Shown here: positions 50,985 to 52,571 of the stretch, piece by piece | Layout: each line of letters begins with the position of its first letter | Position numbering within the stretch: position 1 is the stretch's first letter | IMG/VR virus record: IMGVR_UViG_3300009514_000035 | Span: 1-52,571 of that record | Length of the DNA stretch: 52,571 nucleotides | Strand: one strand, 5' to 3' | DNA from: a virus | Position numbers and translations under genes: made by a program | The notes under the pieces: model-generated | Databases searched by the model: none | What the model was told of the DNA's origin: nothing | What the model saw: only the letters and a program-made list of their open reading frames with translations

Positions 50985-51037
50985 TAACACGTGTTCGAAA
51001 TCATTCTACTATCCCCGCGAACATTCCTTACAAATCC
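50985..51037 (-). repeat. 53-bp inverted element, copy B
   Basis: Minus-strand copy of the element at 44493-44545, with 8 mismatches in 53. It lies directly before the helicase-domain gene; its inner end (ACACGTGT palindrome) is 16 bases from that ATG. Copies A and B point toward each other with the ACGTGTTA ends inward, 6.5 kb apart. Confidence 0.85.
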
Positions 51038-51052
51038 GAAAACCATCCGCAC

Positions 51053-51283
51053 TTAGGGGGCCTGGGTTGGGGTGGGTAACGCTTTCTCCATTGGGCATGT
51101 GGCATGATCGTGGTTGTCGCTGAGCCACATTCCACACTCACACTGCCAGACGTCGCCACAATGGCGGCAGCTGGCTGCGTGGTTTCCGGTGATGACTCCG
51201 ACTCCGACGTCGGCCTCGTCGCAGATGGCTACGGCGTTGGGCTTGCCGCACACTGGGCAATCGATAATGTCTCCGTCTCTCAT
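51053..51283 (-). CDS. Small zinc-ribbon protein
   Basis: 76 residues with GGAGGAG six bases before the ATG. Cys pairs CPVCGKP, CRHCGD and CECGMW, plus a His-rich stretch (DNHDHATCP), suggest one or two zinc sites. The ribbon lies around a hydrophobic middle (VGVGVITGNHAASC). First gene downstream of a chain of small leftward genes; its ATG is next to the stop of the gene upstream. Function unknown. Confidence 0.75.
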   Translation of the reverse strand: MRDGDIIDCPVCGKPNAVAICDEADVGVGVITGNHAASCRHCGDVWQCECGMWLSDNHDHATCPMEKALPTPTQAP

Positions 51284-51286
51284 GAT

Positions 51287-51508
51287 CTACTCCTCCAGCA
51301 GGCCCGCATCGGTGCTTCTGCTGAGTCTGATGGCGGCCTCTGTGATGCTCTCCAGACTTTGGCCTGTGACCTGGCTCAACTTGACCAACTGCTTGATGGT
51401 GAGGGCGCGCTTGCCTGAGGGTGCGATCTCCACCTTCCTGTGTGACCGATGGTTGAGGGCTTCGTGCCACTCACCTTCGATGTAGAGCTCTCGCCTATCC
51501 GTCTTCAT
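51287..51508 (-). CDS. Small hypothetical protein, possibly HTH
   Basis: 73 residues from ATG 51508, preceded by GAGGAG (5 bases), and overlapping the stop of the upstream gene as ATGA. Residues about 35-65 (ALTIKQLVKLSQVTGQSLES, ITEAAIRLS) could form a helix-turn-helix. The N-terminus is charged and His-containing. TAG stop. Function unknown. Confidence 0.65.
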   Translation of the reverse strand: MKTDRRELYIEGEWHEALNHRSHRKVEIAPSGKRALTIKQLVKLSQVTGQSLESITEAAIRLSRSTDAGLLEE

Positions 51509-51696
51509 TTGCGCTCCTCTTTTGTGGAGCACCGCCCACACATGTCCGGAGGGGTGGGCCGTTCGTCGGTGAACTCCAGGGTGGTGAAGTCCCCCTTGGC
51601 TCCACACGCCGGTCGGTCAAGCGCGTTTTTGTGTGTCTTGTGGTCTCTCCACCCATGCAGGAGGGGGCAGTGCAGTGCAGGTCCTTCGTTGCTCAT
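51505..51696 (-). CDS. Small Cys/His-containing protein
   Basis: 63 residues from ATG 51696 (GGAGAG upstream), joined to genes on both sides by ATGA overlaps. HCPLLHGWRDHKTHK, PACGAKGDF and DMCGRCSTKEE give four Cys and several His that may hold zinc. Function unknown. Confidence 0.65.
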   Translation of the reverse strand: MSNEGPALHCPLLHGWRDHKTHKNALDRPACGAKGDFTTLEFTDERPTPPDMCGRCSTKEERK

Positions 51697-51968
51697 AGTG
51701 CTCTCCGTCCGCCGGTGATCAGCGAGAAGTGGGTGAGGTCCTTGTTGTAAAAATTGCGGTAGCCGTTGCCAGCCTTCCACCAGCATGGATAACAAAGGCT
51801 CGTGAGCTGATTGATTGGCTCGCCCTCGCGTTCTGCTTTCGACAGGCTACGGTCAGTGGTGTGCCCGCAGCAGAGTGTGAGGTGCACCCGCTTCCCCCCT
51901 CTCGGTCCCTCGTACGGTCTGGTGGCTGTCACTCGGCGCCACGGTATTGGATCCCACGGCCACTTCAT
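51693..51968 (-). CDS. Small Cys/Trp-containing protein
   Basis: 91 residues, ATG overlapping the upstream stop (ATGA). VHLTLCCGHTTDRSL and SLCYPCWWKAGNG carry C-x-H and C-x2-C groups, a likely zinc site resembling restriction-alleviation-type small phage proteins only loosely. N-terminal Trp/Pro-rich (KWPWDPIPWRR). Function unknown. Confidence 0.65.
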   Translation of the reverse strand: MKWPWDPIPWRRVTATRPYEGPRGGKRVHLTLCCGHTTDRSLSKAEREGEPINQLTSLCYPCWWKAGNGYRNFYNKDLTHFSLITGGRRAL

Positions 51969-52381
51969 CCGGAGTACCCGTCGTGCCCTTTATCGGACCC
52001 TCGCCCCCAGTCGCCGGTGGCCGGTTTCTGGTTGTCCGGATGTTTGGGGCAGGCCGTCTCATGCGACTCACCGAGATGCCGATCTAGGCAGGTGCAGTGC
52101 AATGGCCCCGCGTCTGCTGTTTTAGTCTTCTCCCGCACCTCAGCACGCAGAGCACGTTCCGCCCCTGCACTGAGGAGCCCATCGCCACTGAACACTTGAT
52201 AGGCGGGCAAGTGCCTGCCACACGCCGGGCAGCGCACGTACTCGTAGGTTCCTCGTTCGCCTCGTCCAACTTGAATGTCGTTTCGAACGAACAGAATTCT
52301 GGAGTCGCAGGCGTGGCAGGTATGCAAGGCGTTGCGAGGGATTTCTTTTATTGCTTTACCTTTGGTGATAATCAGCGCCAT
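51965..52381 (-). CDS. Small protein with three Cys groups
   Basis: 139 residues from ATG 52381, with AAGGA nine bases before it, inside a tight overlap with the gene upstream. HTCHACDSRILFV and YVRCPACGRHLPAY form a two-knuckle zinc ribbon at residues about 22-58; a third group (HCTCLDRHLGESHETACP) is near the end. The C-terminus is Gly/Lys-rich. The ribbon resembles that of the partial gene upstream. Function unknown. Confidence 0.7.
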   Translation of the reverse strand: MALIITKGKAIKEIPRNALHTCHACDSRILFVRNDIQVGRGERGTYEYVRCPACGRHLPAYQVFSGDGLLSAGAERALRAEVREKTKTADAGPLHCTCLDRHLGESHETACPKHPDNQKPATGDWGRGSDKGHDGYSG

Positions 52382-52385
52382 CGGT

Positions 52386-52571
52386 CTATTTCCTTTCCAT
52401 TGCTTCAATCCAGTACGCGCGGCGCACGCGTTTATCCTCGTCTTTGCTGAGTATGTTCTTCTTGGTGAACACCGTGTTGGCCGCCAGCAAGATGTTGCAC
52501 ACTGGGCACGACACGAACCGAATCTCCTTCATGTTTCCGTGCTGGTCCATTTGCGGCACGACGTGGACGTC
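52386..52571 (-). CDS. Partial gene: C-terminal part of a small zinc-motif protein
   Basis: Open from the right window edge to a TAG stop, 61 residues visible. FVSCPVCNILLAANTVF gives one C-x2-C pair followed by hydrophobic residues; the end is basic (DEDKRVRRAYWIEAMERK). The 5' end lies beyond the window. It precedes the gene at 51965 by 4 bases, so it is in the same leftward operon. Confidence 0.65.
   Translation of the reverse strand, partial: DVHVVPQMDQHGNMKEIRFVSCPVCNILLAANTVFTKKNILSKDEDKRVRRAYWIEAMERK

Overview
The window is part of the genome of a tailed bacteriophage with a contractile (myovirus-type) tail. The evidence is a gp25-like baseplate wedge protein, a gpJ-like baseplate protein, a gpI-like tail protein, a contractile-injection-system tube-type hub protein, a large terminase and phage-style replication and lysis genes. 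Genes are packed tightly, many as ATGA or TAATG stop/start overlaps. No capsid, portal, sheath, tail tube, integrase, tRNA or CRISPR array was found, so this is a fragment of a larger genome. The host cannot be named from the sequence.

Layout. (1) 1-14121, plus strand: baseplate and tail operon, from the end of a gp5/gpV-like spike protein through hub, wedge (gp25, J), several lectin- or propeller-like decoration proteins, a very large gpI-containing protein and a fibre protein. (2) 14123-15645, minus strand: four small genes including a double helix-turn-helix protein. (3) 15779-18072, plus: a small-terminase candidate and the large terminase. (4) 18069-18734, minus: a truncated RF1-type peptide chain release factor. 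(5) 19041-29155, plus: an adhesin-like protein, then an array of four beta-helix-type spike proteins carrying five copies of one module. These alternate with small genes, two of which are paralogous zinc ribbons; the last is a one-TM protein. (6) 29175-42526, minus: amidase endolysin, DinG/XPD-like Fe-S helicase, small zinc proteins, a membrane HExxH protein, an HNH protein, family A DNA polymerase, a family-4 uracil-DNA glycosylase piece, a DUF669/SSB-like protein, a Sak4-like ATPase and a SNF2 helicase. (7) 42721-44137, plus: RepA-like ATPase and a small gene, transcribed away from the SNF2 gene. (8) 43992-52571, minus: a possible DnaA-like HTH protein, UvrD/Rep helicase, a nucleotidyltransferase fused to a zinc motif, a RecB/Cas4-type nuclease, a lone SF2 helicase C-domain with a C-terminal membrane anchor, and a run of small Cys-rich proteins.

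How it fits together: the leftward genes form a self-contained replication/recombination set (polymerase, four helicase-type proteins, Sak4 with an SSB-like partner, RecB-type nuclease, UDG). The rightward genes build the baseplate and an unusually large set of receptor-binding proteins.

Most notable: (a) the glycosylase looks split. Its body is one gene, while its missing C-terminal HPA motif sits at the extreme N-terminus of the DNA polymerase, with an unrelated 87-residue gene between them. (b) The spike + zinc-ribbon cassette is duplicated and diverged. (c) Two 53-bp non-coding elements, 45/53 identical and in inverted orientation, bracket a 6.5-kb block of recombination genes. (d) A domain-1-less RF1-like protein occurs in a genome where TAG is the most common stop (22 of 56 genes by my count). 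(e) A half-helicase carries a membrane tail.
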